DNA of 50,403 nt. Origin: an uncultured Pelagibacteraceae bacterium. Lineage in GTDB: Bacteria > Pseudomonadota > Alphaproteobacteria > Pelagibacterales > AG-422-B15. The notes beneath the pieces are model-generated. The model was not told the DNA's origin. It did not search any database and saw only the letters and a list, made by a program, of their open reading frames with translations. Position numbers and translations under genes: made by a program. The DNA is taken from positions 1 to 50,403 of the forward strand of contig CABYGA010000006.1 of assembly GCA_902518415.1 (NCBI GenBank), in the 5' to 3' direction. This document shows, piece by piece, positions 16,826 through 26,114 of the stretch; the first letter of the stretch is position 1; every line of letters begins with the position of its first letter.

Positions 16826-18073
16826 ATGTCAGCAGAAATTAGAACATCAGACGGAGAGCTCCTCTCTGTAAAACTCAGAAAAGTTGAACGAAGACGAAGA
16901 ACTACAGCGTTCTTATTGGCTGCTCCCTTGCTTTTCTTTATCGTTTTTGCATACGTGATACCGATATTTCAAATGCTTGGAAGAAGCATTGATAACGTTC
17001 AGATGAATAAATTTTTAAGTGAGACTCACCAAGTTATGCAAACTTGGGATGGGACTGAAATGCCCGGGGAAGATGTAACCTCAACTTTCTTTTATGAACT
17101 CAAAGGATTGGTAGAAGAAAAAAATCACGGTAAAATAGCGACAAGACTCAATTATGAAAAAGGAGGTTTCACAAGCCTTATAAAAAAAACAGCAAGAAAA
17201 CTAAAAGATTTTGATGAAAATGGAAATTTTCTTGATCAGTTTATTGATGTTCATAAAAAATGGAGTGATATTGAGTACTGGCTTGCCCTAAAAAGAGGAA
17301 CGGATGCGTATCATTTCCGAAAATATTTAACGACGTTTGACTATGAACAAAAATTTGATGGTTCGATTGAGCGTATACCTGAAAAGAAAAGAATAAATGT
17401 TACTCTTTGGTTAAGAACTATTTTTGTTGCAGCAGGTGTTACGTTCTGCTGTTTCTTGCTTGCATACCCTATATCACATTTACTTTCTGTTTTACCGACT
17501 CGATATTCAAATTTACTAATGATCTGCGTACTGCTTCCGTTTTGGACCTCCTTGCTAGTGCGAACATCTAGTTGGATGGTCCTGCTCCAAAAACAGGGGG
17601 TCTTAAATGATACGCTTGTTTCTCTCGGTATTGTTGCAGACGAAGGAAGGCTTGAATTAATGTACAACATGACCGGTACATTTATCGCGATGACACAAAT
17701 ACTTTTACCATTTATGGTTCTTCCACTTTATAGTGTTATGAAAACAATACCGCCAAGTTTAATGAGAGCAGCAACTTCGATGGGAGCTACTCCTTTTCTT
17801 GCATTCAGAAAAATTTACTTTCCACTCACATATGCAGGCATAAGTGCAGGTTCAATTTTAGTTTTTGTTCTTTCAATTGGATATTACATCACACCCGCAT
17901 TAGTTGGGGGTGCTAAGGGAACTTTAATTAGTAATAGAATTGCGTATCACATGCAGCAATCACTTGATTGGTCTTTAGCAACTGCAATGGCAGCTGTTTT
18001 ATTGGTCGCCGTTTTAATAGTTTATTGGCTATACAACAAAATTGTCGGCATAGATAACATGAGGCTTGGATAA
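16826..18073 (+). CDS. PotB-like ABC permease with long periplasmic insertion
   Basis: This is an inner-membrane permease of the Pot-type importer. The first transmembrane helix is at about residues 30-50. A hydrophilic region of roughly 135 residues (about 55-190) precedes the second helix at about 192-213. The binding-protein-dependent transport signature is SLMRAATSMGATPFLAFRKI. Typical PotB proteins have about 280-310 residues; this one has 415, and the extra length is in that first loop. It overlaps no upstream gene, and its stop is 1 base before the ATG of the second permease. Confidence 0.9.
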   Translation: MSAEIRTSDGELLSVKLRKVERRRRTTAFLLAAPLLFFIVFAYVIPIFQMLGRSIDNVQMNKFLSETHQVMQTWDGTEMPGEDVTSTFFYELKGLVEEKNHGKIATRLNYEKGGFTSLIKKTARKLKDFDENGNFLDQFIDVHKKWSDIEYWLALKRGTDAYHFRKYLTTFDYEQKFDGSIERIPEKKRINVTLWLRTIFVAAGVTFCCFLLAYPISHLLSVLPTRYSNLLMICVLLPFWTSLLVRTSSWMVLLQKQGVLNDTLVSLGIVADEGRLELMYNMTGTFIAMTQILLPFMVLPLYSVMKTIPPSLMRAATSMGATPFLAFRKIYFPLTYAGISAGSILVFVLSIGYYITPALVGGAKGTLISNRIAYHMQQSLDWSLATAMAAVLLVAVLIVYWLYNKIVGIDNMRLG

Positions 18074-18074
18074 G

Positions 18075-18938
18075 ATGGCTTTACCTAAATATACTGAAAC
18101 AAGATACAGGGTCTGGCATTACTCATACATTATTATTTGTACTGCAGTTTTCTTTTTCCTAATAGCTCCACTATTTGTCATTATTCCACTTTCATTTAAT
18201 GCGGAGCAATACATTCACTTTTCTGATGGAATGCTAGCTCTTCAACCTGAAGCGTTCTCACTTAGATGGTATGAAGATATGGTTTACGGTACTAAAAACC
18301 CATGGGGAATAGCTGCTCGCAACAGTATTTATTATGCCTTTTTTGCAACGATAGGTGCCACAGTTTTAGGTACTGTTGCTGCTCTTGGACTTAGCAGTCG
18401 ATATATGCCTTACAAACAATTGATCATGAGTATTTTGATATCACCGATGATCATCCCACTTATAATTTCTGGCTCAGCAATCTTCTTTTCACTTGCTAAA
18501 TTAGGTCTTGCTGCAACGTTTCCTGGCATAGTCATAGCGCATATAATTCTAGGAACTCCATTTGTTGTCATTACTGTAACTGCTACTTTAAGTGGTTTTG
18601 ATGACAGTATTACAAGAGCTGCTTCAAGTCTTGGCAGTACACCAACCAATACATTTTTTAAAATTACATTACCTCTTATCACACCAGGAATTATTTCAGG
18701 TGCACTCTTTGCATTCGTTACATCATTTGATGAAATAGTTGTAATCTTATTCGTTGCTGGAGGCGATAGGAACTTAACAACTATACCTCTTCAGATGTGG
18801 ACAGGATTAAGAGAGCAGCTTAGTCCCACGATTATGGCTGTAGCTACCTGCTTAATTGTTCTATCAACATTAATTCTGATCGTAACAGAATTATTACGAA
18901 GAAGATCTGAGAGAATAAGAGGAATATCAGCACAATAG
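18075..18938 (+). CDS. PotC-like ABC permease
   Basis: This is the second inner-membrane permease of the importer, 287 residues from the ATG at 18075. A TTG at 18066 would overlap the upstream gene and is less likely. Six hydrophobic segments are visible, and the cytoplasmic EAA-type loop is DSITRAASSLGSTPTNTFFKITLP. The end is Arg-rich (RRRSERIRG). It is the last gene of the transporter operon; the short gap after it holds no clear terminator. Confidence 0.9.
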   Translation: MALPKYTETRYRVWHYSYIIICTAVFFFLIAPLFVIIPLSFNAEQYIHFSDGMLALQPEAFSLRWYEDMVYGTKNPWGIAARNSIYYAFFATIGATVLGTVAALGLSSRYMPYKQLIMSILISPMIIPLIISGSAIFFSLAKLGLAATFPGIVIAHIILGTPFVVITVTATLSGFDDSITRAASSLGSTPTNTFFKITLPLITPGIISGALFAFVTSFDEIVVILFVAGGDRNLTTIPLQMWTGLREQLSPTIMAVATCLIVLSTLILIVTELLRRRSERIRGISAQ

Positions 18939-18973
18939 TACAAACTGTAGCTCAGGAAATTTTTTGTTTCTTA

Positions 18974-19615
18974 TCAGCTGATTACTAATCCATCTTTTTT
19001 TAATTCACTAACCAGATCATCAAAACGGTCTTGACCAAAAAAGAATTTGTCTTTGTAAACAGAAAGAGGAACTCCATGATGTCCCGCTTCGAGCTGTTCT
19101 TTTTGATTTAACTTAATTTCATCAATTAACGCTTGTTCATTTTCGATACGTATTTTTTCAATATCTTCAAACTTCAGTCCAACTTTTGAAGTAGCATCAG
19201 CTATTGACTCATCAGTATTCCAGTTCTTGAGACCGCTCCATATTTTATTTGAAACCACAACAGCAAAATCAAGCTGCTTATCTTTTTGAATAGCTTGACA
19301 ATAATGGGCTAATTTAAAAATATAAGGCTGATGGTCAGAAATTTTTCCAGTCACCAAGTTTTGATTTATTGGATCAGGATTTGGTTTGGCAAAAACCATA
19401 TTATTTTTTTTTGCTTGTCTGATATAATCAATTCTTCTGATTAAAAAGTAAGTAAAGAGATTTTTACCTTTAAAAAATTCTGGTTCCCTTATTGCAAGAG
19501 GGTAAACTTGCTTAAAATTAACATCTACCCCATGTTTATCCCTCAATTCAACCATGCGTGGCAAAATTAAATACGAATAGGGACTTCTAAAAGAGAAATA
19601 TAAATCCACCTTCAT
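18974..19615 (-). CDS. DsbA-like / 2-hydroxychromene-2-carboxylate isomerase-like protein
   Basis: This is a thioredoxin-fold protein of the DSBA/kappa-GST family. The active-site region FSFRSPYSYL has Ser in place of a CxxC motif, as in glutathione-dependent 2-hydroxychromene-2-carboxylate isomerases. GHHGVPLSVY contains the usual cis-proline, followed by FFGQDRFDDL. At 213 residues with no signal peptide it is cytoplasmic. It is the last gene of a minus-strand operon with two GST-type proteins and a DUF1330 protein, 2 bases after the previous stop. The substrate is unknown; aromatic or other thiol-dependent isomerisation is inferred. Confidence 0.8.
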   Translation of the reverse strand: MKVDLYFSFRSPYSYLILPRMVELRDKHGVDVNFKQVYPLAIREPEFFKGKNLFTYFLIRRIDYIRQAKKNNMVFAKPNPDPINQNLVTGKISDHQPYIFKLAHYCQAIQKDKQLDFAVVVSNKIWSGLKNWNTDESIADATSKVGLKFEDIEKIRIENEQALIDEIKLNQKEQLEAGHHGVPLSVYKDKFFFGQDRFDDLVSELKKDGLVIS

Positions 19616-19617
19616 AA

Positions 19618-20655
19618 TTATAATATTAACCTTTCACATCCTGTACCATCAAGGAGGTTATCAACTTTTTTTCGATCATTTTCTTCAAGCGCTCTATATT
19701 CTTCATTAACCCATTTAAGACACTTTGCCTGATAGGGAAAAGATTTTTGCTTCCAAAGGCAATTATCAATTTCTGTTTCCCATTCTTTATCGCCATTTTC
19801 CATAGCATTTGCATTTGCTAATTGTGCAGGCACATACCCATTTCCAATTTCAATAAGTAAATCTTTTACTGTCGATGGTAAACTTTCAATTGAACCCCAT
19901 TGTTCATCGGTAACTTCAATGCCAGACTGGTCTTCAATTAAACCAACCCATGCAACTGTTCTCAAAGATACTTCGTGACAAATTTCTCTGGGAGTTGGAT
20001 CAAAGTTAACAAGCTGAGAAAGTTGACCATATAAAGCAAAATCACTGGAAGAAGGTCTTTTACTTAATAGGTAAGATGCAGATGCAAAATGCTTTTCAAG
20101 AATAACTAATAAGCGCCTTAAACTTGCATCTATTATTGGCGCTGTATCATTGTTTGAGCCCACTACCCACAATCTGTCAATTTGCCTTTTACTGATCATT
20201 TCTCTAACATTTTTTAGCATGTCATCTGGCATCATTCCTATAGTCTGAAGTGGTAAAATAGTACCTGCATTATTTGCATCTTTTTGATCGTGCCATCGGT
20301 AATGAAACATATATTTAGTACCCCACTCATCGGCAAAATCTTCTATTAGATAATTAATGAACGCAAGGGCGGGATCAGATGGTATTGTGCTTCGTTCACT
20401 GACCTCTTTATCAATCCTTCTTATCAACGGAGTAGAGTCAGTTAATGCTTTTAAATTCCCATCTTCATCAGGCAATACAAACGTTGGCAGCAAACCAGGT
20501 TTTGGTTTTTCTATTCCTTCCTGATCTAGATATTTTGAAGGGTCTCCCCAGATCATTTTATGGGGGATTCTTTTATATCGTAGGTAGGAGAGCATTTTGC
20601 GAGTATAAGGTGACCCCACTCCGCCAAGTACTACTAATGGATTTGGTAAATTCAT
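19618..20655 (-). CDS. Glutathione S-transferase-like protein (long, 345 residues)
   Basis: The N-terminal thioredoxin-like domain (LVVLGGVGSPYTRKMLSYLRYKRIPHK, with LLPTFVLPDEDG and a DSTPLIRRID block) resembles a glutathione S-transferase. A helical C-terminal domain contains LLSKRPSSSDFALYGQLSQ, the usual GST N-capping region. The roughly 100 additional C-terminal residues (from about 245) exceed the normal GST length of about 220 and are unassigned. It sits between a YfcG-like GST and an isomerase-like protein with gaps of 9 and 2 bases, so the three are probably cotranscribed. Confidence 0.75.
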   Translation of the reverse strand: MNLPNPLVVLGGVGSPYTRKMLSYLRYKRIPHKMIWGDPSKYLDQEGIEKPKPGLLPTFVLPDEDGNLKALTDSTPLIRRIDKEVSERSTIPSDPALAFINYLIEDFADEWGTKYMFHYRWHDQKDANNAGTILPLQTIGMMPDDMLKNVREMISKRQIDRLWVVGSNNDTAPIIDASLRRLLVILEKHFASASYLLSKRPSSSDFALYGQLSQLVNFDPTPREICHEVSLRTVAWVGLIEDQSGIEVTDEQWGSIESLPSTVKDLLIEIGNGYVPAQLANANAMENGDKEWETEIDNCLWKQKSFPYQAKCLKWVNEEYRALEENDRKKVDNLLDGTGCERLIL

Positions 20656-20664
20656 AATATCTTT

Positions 20665-21351
20665 CTATTTTTGTATAATTTTCGAACCTGTGTCCGTTAA
20701 GTCTTTTGATTGTTTCATATTTCTCATCAACTCCATAATATCAATTGGAACAGCTACACCTTTTTTACATGCCGGTCGATCTTCCATCATTTGCATCCAT
20801 CTTTGAAGACCTGTCAGGCCATCTATTTTGATACCTGACCACTTATATGTTCTTACCCAGCACCAGTTAGCAATATCAGCAATACTAAAATCATCCGCTA
20901 AAAATTCATTATCCTTTAAGCGTGTTTCCATTACCTCAAATAATCGGCGACCTTCATTTTGATAACGATCAACAGCCGCTTGGATTTTATCACCAGGCCA
21001 ATACCGAAAAAAAACATTTGCCTGCCCCATCATGGGACCAATTCCTCCCATTTGAAACATCAGCCATTGAATCACTTTAGAACGAGCAATTGTTTCGGTA
21101 GGTAGAAGTTTTCCTGCTTTCTCAGCTAAATAAATAAGTTGAGCACCACTTTCCATAATTGAAAGATTATTATTTTCTATATCAACAATCACAGGAATGC
21201 GTCCATTTGGATTCATTGCTAAGAATTCAGATTTTTTTTGATCTCCAGCTTGTAAATTAACAACGTGAACATTGTAAGGTATTTCAAGTTCCTCTAGTGC
21301 GACGGAAATCTTATATCCATTTGGTGTAGGCGAAGTATATAGTTCAATCAT
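20665..21351 (-). CDS. Glutathione S-transferase, YfcG/YghU-like
   Basis: This two-domain GST opens with YTSPTPNGYKISVALEELEIPY. The TPNG motif and MNPNGRIPVIVD with an ESGAQLIYLAEKAGKLLP block are typical of the YfcG/YghU (Nu-class) disulfide-bond reductase subfamily. QWLMFQMGGIGPMMGQ is the characteristic start of the helical domain. At 228 residues it has normal length and no signal peptide. The ATG lies inside the end of the upstream DUF1330 gene (8-base overlap), which indicates coupling. It likely acts in glutathione-dependent reduction; the physiological substrate is unknown. Confidence 0.87.
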   Translation of the reverse strand: MIELYTSPTPNGYKISVALEELEIPYNVHVVNLQAGDQKKSEFLAMNPNGRIPVIVDIENNNLSIMESGAQLIYLAEKAGKLLPTETIARSKVIQWLMFQMGGIGPMMGQANVFFRYWPGDKIQAAVDRYQNEGRRLFEVMETRLKDNEFLADDFSIADIANWCWVRTYKWSGIKIDGLTGLQRWMQMMEDRPACKKGVAVPIDIMELMRNMKQSKDLTDTGSKIIQK

Positions 21352-21766
21352 TTATTTCTTTAGTTTCAATATTCAATTGGCCAGCTAAACCTGCTTCTCG
21401 ATGTTGGTATGCTTCAAGATACGCTGGGTCATTTGGCATCATATTCTCACCCATAATTTGTCTTGAAGGCCATTTAGCAATAGCAACTACATCCCACAAT
21501 TCCTCAACATGCCCAACTGCCATACGTGTCACATCTGTGTGTAAAATAAGATCTCCACCAATATTTTGTAAATGCTTCTTAACAAATTCTGCATAGATTT
21601 TGTATGCTTCTCTACCGGTCAATTTTGTTTTTCTTCCATCTTTGTATTCAGCTTTATCCTTAAACTTTAATAAGTTAACCATATAGATTGGTTCATTATC
21701 AGTTGCAGCTTTAAAGAAACCCCTCATCTGATCTTTACTGGGGTAAACCTTATTTTTAACTTCCAT
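21344..21766 (-). CDS. DUF1330 domain protein
   Basis: This small 140-residue protein has the DUF1330 pattern (IYMVNLLKFKDKA, then YKIYAEF and a WDVVAIAKWPSRQ strand), a dimeric alpha-beta-barrel-type fold of unknown function. It is the first gene of the minus-strand GST cluster, overlapping the YfcG-like gene by 8 bases. Its start is 65 bases from the divergent membrane-protein gene. Confidence 0.8.
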   Translation of the reverse strand: MEVKNKVYPSKDQMRGFFKAATDNEPIYMVNLLKFKDKAEYKDGRKTKLTGREAYKIYAEFVKKHLQNIGGDLILHTDVTRMAVGHVEELWDVVAIAKWPSRQIMGENMMPNDPAYLEAYQHREAGLAGQLNIETKEIND

Positions 21767-21831
21767 ATTGAACCTTATTATTGATTATAATAAAAATAAA
21801 CATTATTTGATATTACTAAAGGAGAAAGATT

Positions 21832-22206
21832 ATGAATAAATTTTTAGTTGTTTTAAATGCTATCAATGGGATCTTGTTTATTGCAATTGGTCTCCTCTGG
21901 GTGATTTCTCCCAACGAAGCTGGAGCTAACTTTGGTATCTTAGAAATTTCCGAAGGATTAGGTCGAAGTAGTCTAATTGGTGATGTAGGAAGCTATTTTT
22001 TTTGTATTGGTTTAATGATGATACTTGCAGCTTATACTTTAAGAAGTATTTGGTTTTATGCACCCGCGATGCTTTTAGGTGTTACTGCCTTATTTAGAGT
22101 GATCTCATGGGCAGCACATGATGCAACCTTCGCAACTCAATTTATTATTATTGAAATATTACTTATTACTTTATTGCTTGTAACATCGAAGAGAATGTCT
22201 AGCTAA
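21832..22206 (+). CDS. Small integral membrane protein, DUF4345-like
   Basis: This 124-residue protein has four hydrophobic helices (about residues 3-25, 50-68, 74-92 and 99-118). The pattern of an early WVISPNEAG, a central GLGRSSLIGDVGSYF and a late RVISWAAHDA resembles DUF4345 membrane proteins, an assignment made by eye. AGGAG a few bases upstream of the ATG is a strong ribosome-binding site. The following hydrolase gene starts 5 bases after its stop, so the two form a unit. Function is unknown. Confidence 0.7.
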   Translation: MNKFLVVLNAINGILFIAIGLLWVISPNEAGANFGILEISEGLGRSSLIGDVGSYFFCIGLMMILAAYTLRSIWFYAPAMLLGVTALFRVISWAAHDATFATQFIIIEILLITLLLVTSKRMSS

Positions 22207-22211
22207 TAAAT

Positions 22212-23279
22212 ATGAAAAAAATTTATTTTTTTTTGATAACCGCAATTTTAATGCTCATTATTGCGCTTATCGGAATAAGAACTACTCCTGTTCAAAATCT
22301 TTTGATAGATTTTGATTTTGATAGACAGTGGAATAATCAGGATAAATTAATAAGTTTTGATGGCGATTATATTATTGGTCTTGTTTGTGGATCACGGGGA
22401 CCCTTACCTGGTAAGGGAAGAGCCGAGCCCTGCATAATGATAAAAACTCCTGATCATATGTTTGTAGTTGATACTGGGGATGGTAGCAGGCAAAACCTTA
22501 TAAATTGGAGTATTAATCTTGGTAATTTAGATGCAGTCTTATTAACTCACTTGCATTCAGATCATATTTCTGATTTAGCTGACTTTCACCTCTATTCATG
22601 GGTAACCCAAAATAGAGGCAAAAAACTGCCAGTGTATGGGCCATTGGGTACCAATCTCGTGACTGAGGGAATAACAAAAGCTTATGAGTTAGACACTGAG
22701 TGGAGAACACTTCATCACGGAGAAGAAGTAGCTCCTTCTGACTTTGCCGGTTTTGACACAAAAATAATTAATTTAAATGATCCAGTTATTTTTGATGATG
22801 GTGAACTTAAGATAACAGCTTTTGAAGTTGAGCATTTTCCAGTTGATCCCTCGCTAGGTTTTCGTTTCGATTATAAGGGCAGATCCATAGTGATAAGTGG
22901 CGATACCGACTACAGTGAAAACTTAGTTGAACAAGCTAAAAATGCAGACTTGCTATTTCATGATGCTCTCTCTCAAAATATGATAGGAAGATTGGAAGAA
23001 ATTTCTGAAGACGTTAACCCCTTATTATCCACAGTCTTTTATGATATTCAGGATTATCATGCTTCTCCAATTGAGGCTGCCCAAGCTGCCAATGAAGCAA
23101 ATGTAAAAGAGTTAATATTTTATCATTTGACGCCAGCCCCTCAAAATTTCATTGCGAAAATAATTTTTGTGAGAGGCGTTAATGAAGTACGTCCAAACAA
23201 TTGGTCATTAGCCGATGATGGAACTATGGCGATACTGCCAGTTGATTCTGACAAAGTAGAAATTACTAATATCAATTAA
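22212..23279 (+). CDS. Membrane-anchored metallo-beta-lactamase-fold hydrolase
   Basis: One N-terminal transmembrane helix (about residues 4-22) anchors a metallo-beta-lactamase domain facing the periplasm. The zinc motif THLHSDH (112-118) is intact, with later ligands in EVEHFPVD, ISGDTDYS and FYHLTP. The overall pattern (CGSRGPLPG near the start, YHASPIEAAQAA near the end) is like the ribonuclease Z/arylsulfatase-type branch. A periplasmic location argues against an RNase role; phosphodiesterase, sulfatase or lactonase activity are options. It is convergent with a dienelactone hydrolase gene, 3 bases apart. Confidence 0.85.
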   Translation: MKKIYFFLITAILMLIIALIGIRTTPVQNLLIDFDFDRQWNNQDKLISFDGDYIIGLVCGSRGPLPGKGRAEPCIMIKTPDHMFVVDTGDGSRQNLINWSINLGNLDAVLLTHLHSDHISDLADFHLYSWVTQNRGKKLPVYGPLGTNLVTEGITKAYELDTEWRTLHHGEEVAPSDFAGFDTKIINLNDPVIFDDGELKITAFEVEHFPVDPSLGFRFDYKGRSIVISGDTDYSENLVEQAKNADLLFHDALSQNMIGRLEEISEDVNPLLSTVFYDIQDYHASPIEAAQAANEANVKELIFYHLTPAPQNFIAKIIFVRGVNEVRPNNWSLADDGTMAILPVDSDKVEITNIN

Positions 23280-23282
23280 GAT

Positions 23283-24023
23283 CTATAAAAATAATTTTGA
23301 AAAGAAGTTTTTCATTTCATTCCAAGAATGCTCATCAGCATATTGGTCATAAAATAATCCACTTTCTCTCTGATTAGCTTCTGGATTAGTAAAGGCATGG
23401 CCCACATTACCATATGCATGAATTTGCCATTTAGCTTTCTTTGAATTTAGTTCATCAGCGAGATCAATCATACTTTTTGGAGTAGCCATAGGATCATCAT
23501 AGCCATGCAAAATTAAGATCGAACTATCAATTTTTAATGTACCTTTTAACTGCTTTCCAGTACTCGCTGTTGGAGCATCATAAAGTCCGTGGAAACTAAC
23601 AACTCCTTTAATATCTTCCCCAGATCTTGCAAGATCAAGAGCGCACTTGCCACCAAAACAAAACCCGATAGCCCCAGTTTTATTCTTATCAACTTGATCG
23701 AAGTTTTTAAGAGTTTCAAACGCATCTATCATACGTTCTTGAAGCAATACTCTGTCAGAATTAAATTCATTCATAAGTGCCATTGATTCCTCTGGATTAG
23801 AACCTCGTCTACCTTGACCATAGAGATCAATTGCAAAAGCAAAATAACCTAATTCAGCCAATTTTTCAGCTTTCTCAATATCAAAAGGTGAATGCCCGCC
23901 ATATGCATGACAAACGAGGATACCAGGACGAGAAGTACTTATACTATCATCATAACTGATTGAGCCTTCAAATTTTTGATCAGAATTAAGTGCACCATAG
24001 ATTAATTTTTCTGTTTTAATCAT
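23283..24023 (-). CDS. Dienelactone hydrolase family protein
   Basis: This alpha/beta hydrolase has the Cys-Asp-His triad of dienelactone hydrolases: nucleophile Cys122 in GFCFGG, an Asp in HGYDDP (176 or 177) and His209 in NVGHAF. At 246 residues it has normal length and no signal peptide. It is the last gene of the EamA / iron alcohol dehydrogenase / hydrolase operon, 2 bases after the previous stop. The substrate may be a lactone or ester; pairing with an oxidoreductase is compatible with ring-cleavage product metabolism but does not prove it. Confidence 0.87.
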   Translation of the reverse strand: MIKTEKLIYGALNSDQKFEGSISYDDSISTSRPGILVCHAYGGHSPFDIEKAEKLAELGYFAFAIDLYGQGRRGSNPEESMALMNEFNSDRVLLQERMIDAFETLKNFDQVDKNKTGAIGFCFGGKCALDLARSGEDIKGVVSFHGLYDAPTASTGKQLKGTLKIDSSILILHGYDDPMATPKSMIDLADELNSKKAKWQIHAYGNVGHAFTNPEANQRESGLFYDQYADEHSWNEMKNFFSKLFL

Positions 24024-24025
24024 AA

Positions 24026-25189
24026 CTATAGAATACCCTCGTATGAATTTATGTAAAGATTCTTCATTTGATCAAATGATATATCTTTAGGATTAGGTTG
24101 AGTTGATGGATCTTTTAAAGCCATTTCCGATAGTAAGTCAAAATCAAAATCGACATTCAACTCTTTAAGTGTATGAGGTATAGCAAGATTACTTCTCAAG
24201 TCCAAGATCCATTCCATAAATCCGTCAAATGATTTCTTATTAAGATCTAAATATTTTGATAAAGAAATAATTCTCTCTTCAATTACATCTTTATTAAAGT
24301 TAAGAACATAAGGCATGAAAATAGCATTTGATAACCCATGATGGATATCATTTACTGCATTTATCGGATGTGACAATGAATGAATAGCTCCTAATCCTTT
24401 TTGAAAAGCTGTAGAACCCATAGATGAGGTTACTAACATCTTGCTTCTGGCATGAATATTTTTTGGTTCGTTATAAGCAGTGACCAATTGGTCCTTAACA
24501 TTCTTAATTCCCTCTATAGCAATCCCATCTGCCATTGGATGAAACCCCCGTGCGCAATAGGCTTCTAAGCAGTGTGCGAGTGCATCCATTCCCGTCGCAG
24601 CAGTTAAGTGAGGAGGTAAACTCAAAGTCAGCTCAGGATCAAGAATAACTAAATCGGGCAAGAAAGATGGATGGAAAATAATTTTTTTTGTCAAATCCGC
24701 TTCATCCACAATAAGTGAGGCTCGTCCTGTCTCTGAACCAGTTCCTGAGGTTGTTGGGATTGCAATGACTTTTGGCAGATTGTCAGTCACAGCTTGTTTC
24801 CAATTGTCGCTGACATCTTCAAAAAACCATAGGTTCTCTCTCTGCTTCGACATGAAAGCAATGGCCTTTCCAGCATCCAAAGAACTTCCTCCGCCAATAA
24901 TAACTATACCATCACTTTTGCTCATATTAAATTGAGCAACACCATCCGTTACGTTTTTGCCCGTGGGATTGCCTTTTATATTTGAAAATACAGAAAATTC
25001 GATCTGACACTTTTTAAGAATAGCAAGGATATCAGCAAAATTTTCATTTTCTGCAAAATTTGGGTCTGTAACAATCATTGGTTTGGTTATAGATAACTCA
25101 TTAAGCGCCTCTATAATTTCAAGTCTACGTGAAAGCCCAAACCATATAGGTGTCGGATAGTTCCAGTTGGTCGACACTATTTCATTCAT
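24026..25189 (-). CDS. Iron-containing alcohol dehydrogenase
   Basis: This 387-residue group III alcohol dehydrogenase has the nucleotide-binding GGGSSLDAGKAIA, PTTSGTGSE, and metal-binding residues in TGMDALAHCLEAY and HPINAVNDIHHGLSNA. It interconverts an alcohol and an aldehyde or ketone with NAD(P)(H). Maleylacetate reductases share the fold, but the length and the DALAHCLEAY motif favour an alcohol dehydrogenase. It lies between an EamA permease (16-base gap) and a dienelactone hydrolase (2-base gap). Confidence 0.9.
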   Translation of the reverse strand: MNEIVSTNWNYPTPIWFGLSRRLEIIEALNELSITKPMIVTDPNFAENENFADILAILKKCQIEFSVFSNIKGNPTGKNVTDGVAQFNMSKSDGIVIIGGGSSLDAGKAIAFMSKQRENLWFFEDVSDNWKQAVTDNLPKVIAIPTTSGTGSETGRASLIVDEADLTKKIIFHPSFLPDLVILDPELTLSLPPHLTAATGMDALAHCLEAYCARGFHPMADGIAIEGIKNVKDQLVTAYNEPKNIHARSKMLVTSSMGSTAFQKGLGAIHSLSHPINAVNDIHHGLSNAIFMPYVLNFNKDVIEERIISLSKYLDLNKKSFDGFMEWILDLRSNLAIPHTLKELNVDFDFDLLSEMALKDPSTQPNPKDISFDQMKNLYINSYEGIL

Positions 25190-25205
25190 TCAATAAACTC
25201 TATAC

Positions 25206-26114
25206 TCATAAAGTTGGTGGTGATGTTTTCTGTTTTGAACCTAAAGCGTAGAAGCTGATTGCGATAATTATAATCATACCTCCTATAAGAGTGAATGTTG
25301 AAGGCACCTCGTTAACTCCAAAAAGAGGTATCCAACACCATATGACTCCCCCTACTACTTCAGTTAGAGAGAGAAGCATGAATTCAGCTGCTGGCAAATA
25401 ACGTGCGCCTATACTTAAAAGTATTAACCCTATTGCTACAAAAGAACCATGCATCATACTTAATAGTATATTTCTAAGCGGCATCGTATAGCCATCATTA
25501 AGATAAATAATCATGCACATTGAAAATAATGAACATGCAATCCCAGCGATAATGATCGTTGTAAATTTTGGTGTATCAGGTTGCCATCTTAAAGTTGTTG
25601 CAAATATCGCAAAACCAATTGAGCAAAACAATCCAAAAGTCCAACCTAAAAATGTGCCAGCATACCAATCATTGTACGCCATTAAAAACATTCCAAATAA
25701 TGATACAAAACATGCAATAGCTGTGGTTATTCCAACTTTCTCTCTAAGAAAAATATAAGCAAACAGTCCTGCAAATAAAGGTTGGGTTCCAATCATAAAT
25801 AACGTTGTAGCAGCAGAAGTAAAAGTCATTCCAAATATGAAAAAAATAAATGCAGAGGCTAGACCCAAACCACCAATTAAACCTGATATACCTACTCTTT
25901 TAAAATTATGTCTGAATGCTAATCCTTCTTGATATATTAAAAAGATTAGGAGAATTGTTGCTACTACAATGCCTCTACAAAATAGATAATGCCATTGATA
26001 AATTTCAGCATCGACCATATAGCGAACAGTAGGTGCACCAAAACTCCATATCAAACCAGCAGATAAGGCAAGAATAAATCCAATTAAATATGTTTTGTTA
26101 TTTACTTCACTCAT
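25206..26114 (-). CDS. EamA/DMT-family transporter
   Basis: This inner-membrane permease has about ten hydrophobic helices in two repeated halves. The first opens with GFILALSAGLIWSFGAPTVR and the second with WTFGLFCSIGFAIFATTLRW. I place the start at 26114 (MSEVNNKTY, 302 residues); the frame is open further upstream, but that part would overlap the divergent serine hydrolase gene and looks unlike protein. It is first in an operon with the alcohol dehydrogenase and hydrolase and may move their substrate or product. Only 46 bases separate its start from the divergent gene. Confidence 0.88.
   Translation of the reverse strand: MSEVNNKTYLIGFILALSAGLIWSFGAPTVRYMVDAEIYQWHYLFCRGIVVATILLIFLIYQEGLAFRHNFKRVGISGLIGGLGLASAFIFFIFGMTFTSAATTLFMIGTQPLFAGLFAYIFLREKVGITTAIACFVSLFGMFLMAYNDWYAGTFLGWTFGLFCSIGFAIFATTLRWQPDTPKFTTIIIAGIACSLFSMCMIIYLNDGYTMPLRNILLSMMHGSFVAIGLILLSIGARYLPAAEFMLLSLTEVVGGVIWCWIPLFGVNEVPSTFTLIGGMIIIIAISFYALGSKQKTSPPTL

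Noticed and set aside
24026..25189. Maleylacetate reductase in a chloroaromatic pathway with the adjacent dienelactone hydrolase
   Set aside because: The protein is longer than maleylacetate reductases and has alcohol-dehydrogenase-type metal motifs; no intradiol dioxygenase or cycloisomerase gene is present.
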